Shown here one piece after another: positions 34,405-43,206 of a stretch of 64,000 bases of DNA. The translations under genes and the position numbers were made by a program. A model generated the notes under the pieces. The model was given only the letters and a program-made list of their open reading frames with translations. It was not told the origin of the DNA and searched no databases. The first letter of the stretch is position 1, and each line of letters starts with the position of its first letter. Origin of the DNA: Cohnella luojiensis (GTDB taxonomy: Bacteria; Bacillota; Bacilli; Paenibacillales; Paenibacillaceae); the NCBI RefSeq assembly GCF_004564235.1, contig NZ_SOMN01000001.1:1-64000 (forward strand). Reading direction: 5' to 3'.

Positions 34405-36225
34405 ATGAATCTGAACATAAAACGGAAAAACCAGCGGCTTCGATGGGGCAAACGTTTCGCGACCAAGATGATCCTCGCCCTGCTCGTGGTCATTCTAATA
34501 CCGACGTTAACGAGCGTGTTATTCTATTCGGCTTCGTCGAAGCTCGTGAAGAAGAACGTTCGCGTATCCTCGCTGCAGCTTGTCAGGCAAGCCGCCGATG
34601 CGTTGTCATCGATCATTACGGCCGGAACGGATGCGTCCAACGTGCTGTACAGCGATACCAAGCTGCAGCAGGCGGTACGCAATACGAAGCCGACGCCCGA
34701 GGAAGAGAAGACGAATAACGATTATATATCGAATTTAGTCAACAACTTCGTGGGTTCGAATTCATTCGTAAAGACGTTATACATTCTGAGAGAGGAAGGA
34801 ACTAGCTGGGGAAGCGGTTCGTTTAAGCTGTCCAAAATCTACCGTCAGTCCGTCCGCGACCTGGAGTGGGTTCGGCTTGCCCGCGATAAGGACGGCGAAC
34901 CGGCTTGGGGACCGCTCGCATTCGATCCCTATAGCGGAATAGGGGAACGCAACGACTTGATCTTGCCGGTCACGCGCGTCATCAAGGATTTCGAGTCCCT
35001 CGAGGATATCGGTTATTTACTCGTTAATCTCGACGGGAAGAAAATCGTGGATCGGATCGGGCAAATCCATCTGGGGGAAACAGGGGGATTCTCGGTCGTG
35101 GACGATCAAGGAATCATCGTAATCGATGGTCGCCAAGAGCGTGTAGGTCAACCTCTTGCCGACGAAAGCTTGCGCCATTGGGCATCCCGCGGAAGCGAAG
35201 CGGAGTTTGAATACGAAGCAGACGGCGTTAATTACTACAATATCAAGCAACCGCTTTCCAATGGTTGGAGCGTCGTCGGTTCGGTACCTATCCATGAGAT
35301 CACCGACGAATTAACCGGCATGCGCAGGATGATCTGGACATCGGCCGTTGGTTTCGCGCTCTTGGCGATCCTAATCGGCCTCTTGCTTGCCCGCCAAGTG
35401 ACGAAGCCGATCCAGCAGCTAACCTCCCAGATGAAGGTAGCGGAAAGCGGTGACTTCACGGTGCGTACGGAGGTCAGATCGCAGGACGAAATCGGCCACA
35501 TGAGCCGTCAATTCAACAAGATGATCAAGCGGATCGACGAGCTCGTCCAGGAAGTCCACAATGTCCAGGAGAGCAAGCGGCAAGCGGAGCTAAGGGCGGT
35601 TATCCATCGCATTCATCCCCATTTTCTATTTAATACGCTTAGTACGATCAAGTGGCTTGTCCGGTACAATCAATCTACAAAAGCGTACGAAGCATTATCG
35701 ACGCTCGTTCTTTTGCTTGAGGCGAACATGGGCAAGAAAGGCAGCTTCGTGGCACTATCCGAAGAACTGGATATCGTGGGCAAGTACTTAACGATTCTGG
35801 AAATTCGCTATGATACGTTATTCCGGCTCCATCTAGATATCGATCAGGAAGCTGAATCTTTCCGGATACCGAGAATGCTTATTCAACCTCTCGTGGAAAA
35901 TGCCGTCTTTCATGGTCTTGTGCCGACGGGGATCGAGGGGGATATCTGGATCAAGGCAACGAACGCGCCGGATGGGATTACGATCGAAATCCGGGATAAC
36001 GGACGAGGGATCGCTCCGGAGTATTTGCTAAAGCTTGAAGATCACGAGAATGGCCAGCTTTCCGGAATGACAGGAATCGGGCTGATGCACGTCCATGAAT
36101 CCATCAGGCTATATTATCCGGCGGGATCCGAGCTTCGGATTCTAAAAGGCGAGTCGGGCGGGACCATCGTGCTTATGAAACTATTGAAGCCTAAGGAAGA
36201 TATTACGCAGCAAGAGGGGGCTTAA
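34405..36225 (+). CDS. Sensor histidine kinase, YesM family (cluster B)
   Basis: This is a membrane sensor kinase for the regulator at 36228. A basic N-terminus leads into a helix near 24-44, then an extracytoplasmic sensor of about 255 residues with PAS/Cache-like words (GETGGFSVVDDQGIIVIDG). A second helix lies near 305-325, followed by a HAMP linker. The acceptor block HRIHPHFLFNTLSTIKWL is near 405, and the ATPase motifs are LVENAVFHG and DNGRGI. Its ATG has GGAGGGCG upstream. It heads a three-gene operon with a regulator and an extra binding protein but no permeases. Confidence 0.92.
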   Translation: MNLNIKRKNQRLRWGKRFATKMILALLVVILIPTLTSVLFYSASSKLVKKNVRVSSLQLVRQAADALSSIITAGTDASNVLYSDTKLQQAVRNTKPTPEEEKTNNDYISNLVNNFVGSNSFVKTLYILREEGTSWGSGSFKLSKIYRQSVRDLEWVRLARDKDGEPAWGPLAFDPYSGIGERNDLILPVTRVIKDFESLEDIGYLLVNLDGKKIVDRIGQIHLGETGGFSVVDDQGIIVIDGRQERVGQPLADESLRHWASRGSEAEFEYEADGVNYYNIKQPLSNGWSVVGSVPIHEITDELTGMRRMIWTSAVGFALLAILIGLLLARQVTKPIQQLTSQMKVAESGDFTVRTEVRSQDEIGHMSRQFNKMIKRIDELVQEVHNVQESKRQAELRAVIHRIHPHFLFNTLSTIKWLVRYNQSTKAYEALSTLVLLLEANMGKKGSFVALSEELDIVGKYLTILEIRYDTLFRLHLDIDQEAESFRIPRMLIQPLVENAVFHGLVPTGIEGDIWIKATNAPDGITIEIRDNGRGIAPEYLLKLEDHENGQLSGMTGIGLMHVHESIRLYYPAGSELRILKGESGGTIVLMKLLKPKEDITQQEGA

Positions 36226-36227
36226 CC

Positions 36228-37796
36228 ATGTATCGTGTCGCGATCGTTGACGATGAACCGGTTATTCGCTTCGGGATAAGGGCTTCGGTAGATTGGGAAC
36301 GTGAGAACGTCGGGCTTGCGGGTGACTTCGCCAACGGAGAAGAGGCATGGCGGACGATCGAGAAGGAGCCCGTCGATATTCTGATCACCGACATTAAGAT
36401 GCCGGTAATGGACGGTTTGGAGCTTACGAGACGAACGTTAGACCAGCATCCGAAGACGAAGGTGATTCTGGTCAGCAGCTATAACGATTTCGAATACGTC
36501 CGGCAAGGCCTGAAGCTCGGCGTTGTGGATTATTTGTTAAAGCCGACGCTTGAGCCGGAAGGGCTTCTGGAGCTCGTCCGCAAGTGTCTGCGTCTGATCG
36601 AGGACGAACGGCGCTACGATCTTGACCGACAGCTGATTCGGACGACGAGGATGACCTATGACCGGAAGAAACACGAAACGGACGTTAAGCGGGCGCTGGC
36701 GCATGAAGACGAACGTTTGCCTCAGGGGGCTGTTCCGCCTTGGATGAACGATGGTTACGCGCTATGCACTGTTCTCGTTAACGGCTTAAGGGAGACGGAG
36801 GAGTCGTACGGCCATCTGCATGTCGGCATGCTGCTGGAAGAGATGCAGGATAATTTCTACGAAGCGGTGGAAGAAGGGATTTCCTTTCCGGCAGAGCGTG
36901 CATTAATCATCGCGTTTCCTTCGTTACGCCCCGAATCTCCAGAGGAGATTATTGGCACGATGTGCGATATCTGGTCCGCCCGTCTAGGGATTAGCGTAAC
37001 GGCGGGGTGCGCTGCCGGTTCGAATGCCGAGGAGCTCCATTCGGTATATCAGGAGAGCGGACGCGCAGCCCGGAGAAGATTCTTCGAAGGCGAAGGGAAA
37101 TATTACGCGCAGGAACCCGCGATCCCTCTACACTATCAAACGGCGACATCTTACAAACCTGCCAGCCAACTGCTCCAGGAGCTGCGGACGGCATCCCACT
37201 CCCGCGATGCGGTCGCAGCGGAAGCGGTCATTCGTTGTTGGATCGACCGGTGGACGGCACTGCGAACGGATCCGGATGCGATCTGCAGGGAAGCGTTCGA
37301 AATCGTGACGACGTTATTCATGAACGAGCAGGAAATGACCGTGCTTCTGGAGGGGTTCGAGGATCTGAAACGGAGTGAGACGTTGGAAGAATTGACAAGG
37401 CTGCTGCTCGCGCAAATCCGCGGATACCGTAACTCGTACGCCGTCGGATCGCATACGTCCAAAGGAAACAAGCAGCTCATAGACAAAGCAATCGAATACA
37501 TTTCAACTCATTATACGAGCGAAATCACGCTCCAACAGCTGGCCGACCACGTGCACATGAGCAAGAACTATTTCTGCCTTCAGTTCAAGCACCATACGTC
37601 TTTCAATTTTATCGATTATCTCATCCGGCTTCGGATCGGCAAAGCCAAGGAACTCATCGGCGACCCGGGTCTCAAAATTTACGAGGTAGCGGAGAAAGCC
37701 GGATTTAACGACGTCAAGTATTTCAGTAAGTTGTTTAAGAAAATGACGGGATTATCGCCTGTCGAATATAGGGAACATCAGCATGAGAACGAATAG
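36228..37796 (+). CDS. Response regulator, YesN/AraC type (cluster B)
   Basis: This is a phosphorylation-controlled activator. The receiver domain has acidic residues VDDE at 7-10, acceptor Asp55 in TDIKMPVMDG and the switch lysine in LLKPT near 104. The AraC-type double helix-turn-helix fills the last 100 residues (LQQLADHVHMSKNYFCLQFKH; IYEVAEKAGFNDVKYFSKLFKK). It starts two bases after the kinase stop. Likely targets are the cluster B transporter promoter and its own operon; no repeated operator as clear as that of cluster A was found. Confidence 0.92.
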   Translation: MYRVAIVDDEPVIRFGIRASVDWERENVGLAGDFANGEEAWRTIEKEPVDILITDIKMPVMDGLELTRRTLDQHPKTKVILVSSYNDFEYVRQGLKLGVVDYLLKPTLEPEGLLELVRKCLRLIEDERRYDLDRQLIRTTRMTYDRKKHETDVKRALAHEDERLPQGAVPPWMNDGYALCTVLVNGLRETEESYGHLHVGMLLEEMQDNFYEAVEEGISFPAERALIIAFPSLRPESPEEIIGTMCDIWSARLGISVTAGCAAGSNAEELHSVYQESGRAARRRFFEGEGKYYAQEPAIPLHYQTATSYKPASQLLQELRTASHSRDAVAAEAVIRCWIDRWTALRTDPDAICREAFEIVTTLFMNEQEMTVLLEGFEDLKRSETLEELTRLLLAQIRGYRNSYAVGSHTSKGNKQLIDKAIEYISTHYTSEITLQQLADHVHMSKNYFCLQFKHHTSFNFIDYLIRLRIGKAKELIGDPGLKIYEVAEKAGFNDVKYFSKLFKKMTGLSPVEYREHQHENE

Positions 37797-37817
37797 CGGA
37801 ATCGAGGGGGAGAAGCC

Positions 37818-39125
37818 ATGACGAAGCGAGGGAAGCGGGAGCGGATAAAGCACGGGAAGCTTTCGATCGTCATTGCTTTAGGGTTCGTTATCAGTTTTGC
37901 GGCGACAAGCTGCGGGTCGAGCGAAAGCATCATCGGGAACAGTGAAGTCGCGAAAGTCATGGAGCCTTCATCGAATGAGGAGATTACGGTGTGGCATACG
38001 TATAGCGACGTGGAGTCTTGGACTTTCGAGCAAGAGGTCATTCCCGCCTTCGAGAAGGAGCATCCCGAGATTCGGGTCGTATCCGTCAGAAGGCCATACG
38101 AAAATATAAAGGGAGCGCTCATCTCCGAGACGACTTCGGGGAGCGGTCCTGACGTCGTGCGGCTGGACATGGCGTGGCTCGCGGAATTCGCCAAACTCGG
38201 CCTGGTGGATCCGATCGACGGCTATCCCGAGTTCCCGAGAATAGGCAAGATGCTCCAGAAGACAGCGCTGGAAACGAATAGATACGAGGGAAGATATTAC
38301 GGATTGCCGCTAAACATGAATACGAAGGCGGCGATCTATAGCCGGGAGCTGCTGAATCAAGCGGGTCTTGCACAGCCTCCGGCAACGATGGACGAGTTGG
38401 TGGCGCTCAGCGAAAGGACGGGTTATCAGCTTGGGGTAAACGGGATTAATACGTGGTCGATCCTTCCTTATTTCTCGGGGCTCGGCGGGAAGCTGACGAA
38501 CGATGATTATACGAAATCGATTGGCTACTTGGACGGCGCGGCAAGCATTCGTGCCGTTCAGACGCTCAAGCGACTAATGGACAAAGGCTTAATTAGCGAG
38601 GATGCGCTTTCCGGCAAGATGGATAGATGGCTAGCGGTTCAAGACGGCAAGCTGCTCATGATCGATGAGGGGCCTTGGTATTATTCTATACTGTCGCACG
38701 TGGACGGAGATAACAACGCCAAGCTGCTGGAGAATACGGTAATCGCGCCGTTTCCTTATAATAACGGGCAGAAGGGAGCCATCATCGGCGGGGAGAATTT
38801 GGTCCTGATGAAAAGCTCTCGCCACAAGCAGGCCGCTTGGACGTTCATGAAATGGATGGCGGGCGTCCCGGCCCAGCAGCTGATGTTCAAGACCGGCCTT
38901 CTGCCGACTAACGTAGAAGCAAGCAAGTCCAAAGAGAGTCTAAGTCCGACGATCCGTCCCTACGTGGAAAGCCTTGACGCTTCTTTTCTTCGTCCGCCGG
39001 TCACGAACTGGGCGAAGATCGACAAGGAGTTTAACGAATCGTTCGAACGGATGCTGCACGGGAGAGTTCCGGTCGAGCTTGAACTCCATAAGTTGGCTGC
39101 GCAGATCGAAGAGTGGCTGAATTGA
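37818..39125 (+). CDS. Orphan sugar-binding lipoprotein linked to the cluster B kinase
   Basis: This is an extracytoplasmic sugar-binding protein without its own permeases. A basic start and hydrophobic core end in a lipobox-like ATSC near residue 33. The mature domain shares block after block with the transport protein at 29098: WHTYSD, GPDVVRLDMAWL, YGLPLNMNTK, PATMDELV, GVNGINTWSILPYF, IDEGPWYYSIL, GGENLV and AWTFMKWM. Being third in a kinase-regulator operon, it may present the ligand to the kinase (a ChvE-like role) or be a second receptor for the same importer. The duplication is seen; the sensing role is inferred. Confidence 0.85.
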   Translation: MTKRGKRERIKHGKLSIVIALGFVISFAATSCGSSESIIGNSEVAKVMEPSSNEEITVWHTYSDVESWTFEQEVIPAFEKEHPEIRVVSVRRPYENIKGALISETTSGSGPDVVRLDMAWLAEFAKLGLVDPIDGYPEFPRIGKMLQKTALETNRYEGRYYGLPLNMNTKAAIYSRELLNQAGLAQPPATMDELVALSERTGYQLGVNGINTWSILPYFSGLGGKLTNDDYTKSIGYLDGAASIRAVQTLKRLMDKGLISEDALSGKMDRWLAVQDGKLLMIDEGPWYYSILSHVDGDNNAKLLENTVIAPFPYNNGQKGAIIGGENLVLMKSSRHKQAAWTFMKWMAGVPAQQLMFKTGLLPTNVEASKSKESLSPTIRPYVESLDASFLRPPVTNWAKIDKEFNESFERMLHGRVPVELELHKLAAQIEEWLN

Positions 39126-39126
39126 A

Positions 39127-39370
39127 TTTAAATCGACGAAAGAGGCACCTTGGGAGGAAATAGAGCGGCAGAGCCGCTTTAAATCGACGAAAGAGGCACC
39201 TTGGGAGGAAATAGAGCGGCAGAGCCGCTTTAAATCGACGAAAGTGGCACCTTGGGAGGAAATAGAGCGGCAGAGCCGCTTTAAATCGACGAAAGAGGCA
39301 CCTTGGGAGGAAATAGAGCGGCAGAACCGCTTTAAATCGACGAAAGTGGCACCTCTGGAGGAAATAGAGC
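39127..39370 (+). repeat. 51-bp tandem repeat, about five units, each with a hairpin
   Basis: Units begin TTTAAATCGACG at 39127, 39178, 39229, 39280 and 39331; the last is incomplete. Units differ at only a few bases. Each complete unit carries GCGGCAGAGCCGC, a 5-bp-stem hairpin followed by TTTAAA, and the words GGCACC and GAGGAAATAGAG. The array starts right after the stop of the binding-protein gene. Because 51 is divisible by three, frames stay open on both strands, but none has a ribosome site or a recognisable product. Confidence 0.95.
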
Positions 39371-39503
39371 TTGGAGCGGTAATGTTTCGTAATCATGCCA
39401 AATGGTTCTATTTGATTACGATCGTCGGTAACCTTTTCTTGTTCTGGAGACAGCCTGGGCTCTTGCCGCACTATCGGGATATGTTCGTATTGCCGGTAAG
39501 ACG

Positions 39504-39529
39504 AATTCCTTGATAACTCAAGGAATTTT
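39504..39529 (+). terminator. Hairpin before the glycerate kinase gene
   Basis: A perfect 10-bp stem (AATTCCTTGA with TCAAGGAATT) around TAAC is followed by TTC. It probably ends the kinase-regulator-binding-protein transcript after the repeat array. Nothing else is seen in 39371-39569. Confidence 0.65.
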
Positions 39530-39569
39530 CTGTATTTTACAGATAAAGAGAATGACAGGAGGCGAGCTA

Positions 39570-40705
39570 ATGAAATTCGTGATCGCTCCGGATTCATTTA
39601 AGGAAAGCTTGTCTTCATCCCAAGCGGCCCATATCATGGCGGATGCCATCCGGAGCGTACATCCCGAGGCGAACATCGAGATCGTGCCGATGGCTGACGG
39701 CGGCGAAGGAACGGTGGAATTGTTGGTGTCGGCCAGAGCGGGAAAGCTGCAGTATGCAGAAGTGACAGGACCTCTGGGAATACCGGTACAGGCGTTATAC
39801 GGAATCCTAGAGAATGGAGTTGAACCTGGACGGAAGGAAAAGACGGCCGTATTGGAGGCTGCGTCCCTATTTGGCTTATCCATGATCCCAGTCTACGATC
39901 GAAATCCCTATCGGACCATCACAAGGGGTATGGGCGAGCTGTTGCTGCAGCTGCTCGACAAGGGAATCCGGAAATTCATCATCGGATTGGCGGGAGCGGG
40001 ACCAATGACGGCGGCATGGGATTGTTAGCCGCGCTGGGAGTACGGTTCTACGACAGTCATGGTGAACCGTTGCTAGGGTTCGGGGAAGATTTACTGAAGC
40101 TCGGTCGGATCGATTCGGATAACCTGGACTCACGTTTATTCGAATGCGAAATCGTAATGGCTTCGGATGTGCAAAACCCTTTATGCGGGCCTAATGGGGC
40201 TTCTATTATCTATGGACCGCAGAAAGGTGCCCTTCCAGCTCAAGTTGAAGCTTTGGACGCGTCGATGAGTCATTATGCAGACTTAATGGAAGGGCAGTCA
40301 AGCCGCGACTTCAAAGATTCCCCGGGAGCCGGAGCAGCCGGAGGCGTCGGATTCGCGCTTCTCACGCTCGGAGCTAAGGTTGTTCAGGGTGCGGAGGTCG
40401 TCGCCGACGCTTCGCGGTTAAGGAGCAAGCTTAGCGGCGCGAATTGGGTGATCACGGGGGAGGGCAAGAGCGATAACCAGACCCTTAACGGGAAATTGCC
40501 GTATTACGTTGCCCGACTGGCGAAGGAATCCGGGGTTAAGACGATTCTGATATCCGGCTGCTTGGGAGAGGATACGAAGGAATTGGAGAAGGAGTTCAGT
40601 GCTTGCTTCTCTTGCGTGCCCAGGCCAATGACGTCTTCGGAATGCTTGTTGCAGGCCGAGAAAACCTTATCCGATTGCACGCGTAATGTCGTTCGATTGC
40701 TCTAG
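39570..40705 (+). pseudogene. glxK: Glycerate kinase gene broken by one frameshift
   Basis: This would phosphorylate glycerate. The first part (39570-40028) starts KFVIAPDSFKESLSS and carries PMADGGEGT, both family hallmarks. The second part lies in the next frame, to 40705, and includes GLLAALGVRFYD, GPNGAS, SPGAGAAGGVG and ITGEGKSDNQT. The break lies at 39986-39993: restoring one G there (TTGGCGGG to TTGGGCGGG) gives the expected GLGGSGTNDGGMG in frame. The rest of the gene is intact, so the lesion is recent or a sequencing error. Upstream GGAGGCG supports ATG 39570. Confidence 0.88.
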
Positions 40706-40706
40706 G

Positions 40707-41045
40707 TCAAGGTCTGATCGTAACCCTCGTTCTGACTGGGACTAATGACGAGAGCTGCAGGACGTCCTCGTTATGCATCCGAATACATCCAAGGCTGACT
40801 TCCCTTCCTATTGAAGCGGGGTCGTTCGTGCCGTGAATGCCATAGTGAGGTTTAGACAAGCCCATCCAGAAGGCGCCGAACGGCCCTCCGGGATTGGCTT
40901 GTTTATTTATGATGGTATATTCGCCGGTGGGCGTTTTCGTTACCATCTTGCCGATGCCCACGGGAAATGATCTGACCACGATATTCCCGTCGAGCAAATA
41001 GAGGCTTCGGTCGGATAAATCGACGATGATCCGATACTTGGGCAT
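40707..41045 (-). CDS. L,D-transpeptidase, YkuD domain
   Basis: This is a peptidoglycan cross-linking enzyme of the YkuD family. The 112 residues are just the catalytic fold: a start of [17 protein letters not shown], then TPTGEYTI near 38-45, and the active-site block [10 protein letters not shown]...SLGCIRM with His71 and Cys87. There is no LysM domain and no signal peptide, so how it reaches the wall is unclear. ATG at 41045 is chosen with AAGGAG eight bases upstream; the GTG at 41054 abuts that site. It ends convergently against the glycerate kinase gene. Confidence 0.88.
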   Translation of the reverse strand: MPKYRIIVDLSDRSLYLLDGNIVVRSFPVGIGKMVTKTPTGEYTIINKQANPGGPFGAFWMGLSKPHYGIHGTNDPASIGREVSLGCIRMHNEDVLQLSSLVPVRTRVTIRP

Positions 41046-41167
41046 GGATATCACTCCTTGCCCTAGGTTATGTAAAGGAGGGATTGCGCGTTCACGATGG
41101 CTCTTCGCGTGTAATTCCGGGACGACGATATGGTATGATCAACTTATCTACGGTAAGGAGTTGCGAC

Positions 41168-42442
41168 ATGCGGGTTCGTGCTGGAAATGCACTGCTAAGA
41201 TACGGAATTCTCTTCGCCCTCTATGCTGTCACGATCGCGGTTTACATTTGGTATACATCGCCGAATCAAGTGCCGGCTGTCTACCTCGGAACGGTCACGG
41301 ATCCGTCAACTTTCTTCACGCCTAGTCAGCTTCATAATAGCGAGACGCTTAATGCGATGCGGAACTGGATTTTTTTCATGAGCGGGCCTTGGGAATGGCT
41401 CATTTACTTCATGTTGTTTGCAAGCGGTTTGTCGAGAAGGTGGAGGGATCTTCTTGAGCATTATCGCCTTCCGGCCTACATCCGTTTACCCGTCTTCGCG
41501 TTGATGGTTAATGGCGTGTCCTTCTTGCTGTATTTTCCGTTGCGGATCATCGGTTATAACCTATCGAGAGCTTACGGCATATCGACTCAGCCCGTCATGA
41601 GCTGGCTCAGGGATAAGCTTATAGCGTTCGGGATCGGTTACATAACCTTGCTTGCCGTATCCGCGGCAGCTTTCTGGATCATCTCCCGGGGTGGAAAATG
41701 GTGGCTGAAACTATGGCTAGTCTCCATCCCGTTCACCGTGTTCATGATGTACGTGCAACCTGTTATCATCGATCCTCTGTATAATCATTTCTCGACCTTG
41801 TCCGATCCTAATTTGGAGCAACAAATCCTGGAGCTTGCCGATAGAGCGGATATACCCGCGCACCGCGTCTATGAAGTGGACATGTCCGCCAAGACGAACG
41901 CGATGAATGCATACGTAAACGGAATCGGCTCATCGCTGAGGATCGTTCTTTGGGATACTACGCTTAAGCGATTGAATGATCAAGAGATCCTGCTAATCAT
42001 GGCTCATGAGATGGGTCACTACGTGAAACATCACCTGGAATGGAGCGCGGTCGGCGCGGTTGGCTCGTCTTTCCTGTTGCTAACGATCGGCGGTTGGCTG
42101 TATCGGGTCGCTATTCGAAACCGGGGCGCGAAATGGGGGATTCGTTCTCCATCGGATATGACGGCTCTCCCGCTAGCGCTTCTGATTATTTCCGTTGTTT
42201 CATTTGTAACGTTACCGCTGTCGAATTACGTTTCCCGTCAAGCGGAAGCGTCCGCCGACCGGTATGCGATGGAGTTGATCGGCAGCGCGGAAGGATCCGT
42301 ATCTATGAATCAGAAGATGTCAGTAACCGTGTTAAGCGACATAAACCCGCCGCTTCTCGTCAAATGGTTTCGGAATACCCATCCCTCCGACATGGAAAGA
42401 ATGATAGAAGCAGTACGATTCGATCATCAAAGAGGGAAATGA
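41168..42442 (+). CDS. M48-family membrane zinc metalloprotease (Ste24/CAAX-protease-like)
   Basis: This is an integral-membrane endopeptidase. The 424 residues contain several membrane helices before and after the catalytic site. HEMGH at 280-284 supplies two zinc His and the catalytic Glu; the third ligand Glu is in QAEASADRYAME near 350. The preceding NAYVNGIGSSLRIVLWDT segment is typical of Ste24-like proteins. ATG 41168 follows AAGGAG by seven bases; an upstream in-frame TTG at 41084 is rejected as it lacks a ribosome site. The stop lies one base before the next ATG, suggesting a shared transcript. Confidence 0.88.
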   Translation: MRVRAGNALLRYGILFALYAVTIAVYIWYTSPNQVPAVYLGTVTDPSTFFTPSQLHNSETLNAMRNWIFFMSGPWEWLIYFMLFASGLSRRWRDLLEHYRLPAYIRLPVFALMVNGVSFLLYFPLRIIGYNLSRAYGISTQPVMSWLRDKLIAFGIGYITLLAVSAAAFWIISRGGKWWLKLWLVSIPFTVFMMYVQPVIIDPLYNHFSTLSDPNLEQQILELADRADIPAHRVYEVDMSAKTNAMNAYVNGIGSSLRIVLWDTTLKRLNDQEILLIMAHEMGHYVKHHLEWSAVGAVGSSFLLLTIGGWLYRVAIRNRGAKWGIRSPSDMTALPLALLIISVVSFVTLPLSNYVSRQAEASADRYAMELIGSAEGSVSMNQKMSVTVLSDINPPLLVKWFRNTHPSDMERMIEAVRFDHQRGK

Positions 42443-42443
42443 C

Positions 42444-43148
42444 ATGCATATCTACTTTATGGCGGGAGTATCGACCTCGCCGATGTTCATGGAGAAGTTT
42501 CGTAACGCCATGCATCAACATTTCGAAAATTCCGGTAAAACGGTTTATTCCGAGTTGCTCTTCCCTTACGGGGACATGAGCAGACGGCTCATTCGGCAAT
42601 TATGGGAAGTAAGGCACGACATGAGGCTCGGGTATCGAAAATTAAACAAAGCCCTCGGCTGCAATCGGGTGCTTGCTGCCATCGAGAGGAATTTAAACGA
42701 TGGCAAGGATGACCGTGTCTTGCTGATCGGCCATAGCGGAGGAGGAGTTGCCGCAGTACACGCTGCCGCTCTATTGCTAGCAAGGCGACCGGGGATGAAA
42801 TCTTCCGCGGTCGTGATGATCGGCTCTCCAAGATGCCGTATTCCGGCCGAGCTGCGGCCCTCCGTGCTTTCTTTGCATGCGGAGGGAAGAAGAAGGAAGG
42901 GGATTAGCGAGGAAATTTCCACGGACTTCGTAACGTTGTTAGGATCATTCGGAGGCTGGAACTTGGGATTGCGCAAGCTTCCTTCTTGGCAGGTGGATAA
43001 ACATGCTCCCGCCCACATTCGCACCGTGCCTATTATCGGAGGACATGCGGATTATTTTCGCGACAGCACCCCTTACTTAAATCCGACGGGCAAGTCGAAT
43101 CTAGAACATACTATAGAAGCGATCCTATCTTGGCACAGTATTAGTTGA
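42444..43148 (+). CDS. Putative alpha/beta hydrolase
   Basis: This is a probable serine hydrolase of unknown substrate. The nucleophile elbow GHSGGG near residue 96, preceded by a hydrophobic strand (RVLLIGHSGG), is clear. A late GGHADYF near 195 could supply the His, and an Asp between is plausible. No signal peptide is present. It follows the M48 protease gene with a one-base gap, so the two are likely co-expressed. Confidence 0.7.
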   Translation: MHIYFMAGVSTSPMFMEKFRNAMHQHFENSGKTVYSELLFPYGDMSRRLIRQLWEVRHDMRLGYRKLNKALGCNRVLAAIERNLNDGKDDRVLLIGHSGGGVAAVHAAALLLARRPGMKSSAVVMIGSPRCRIPAELRPSVLSLHAEGRRRKGISEEISTDFVTLLGSFGGWNLGLRKLPSWQVDKHAPAHIRTVPIIGGHADYFRDSTPYLNPTGKSNLEHTIEAILSWHSIS

Positions 43149-43206
43149 CGATATCGATTAACGGCTTATATACTCGAACAAACAATAGAATCGCGGAGGA
43201 AAGATG

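Noticed and set aside
39127-39370. Possible CRISPR array
   Set aside because: Units are contiguous with no variable spacers, and no cas genes are near. The same applies to the 52-bp array at 58394.
39244-39513. Plus-strand frame through the 51-bp array (APWEEIERQSRFKSTK repeats)
   Set aside because: It begins inside the array with no start signal, and the downstream part has no recognisable domain.
39031-39597. Minus-strand frame through the 51-bp array encoding repeats of PLYFLPRC-FRRFKAA
   Set aside because: The frame stays open only because the repeat length is divisible by three. There is no ribosome site, and it also runs into the binding-protein gene.
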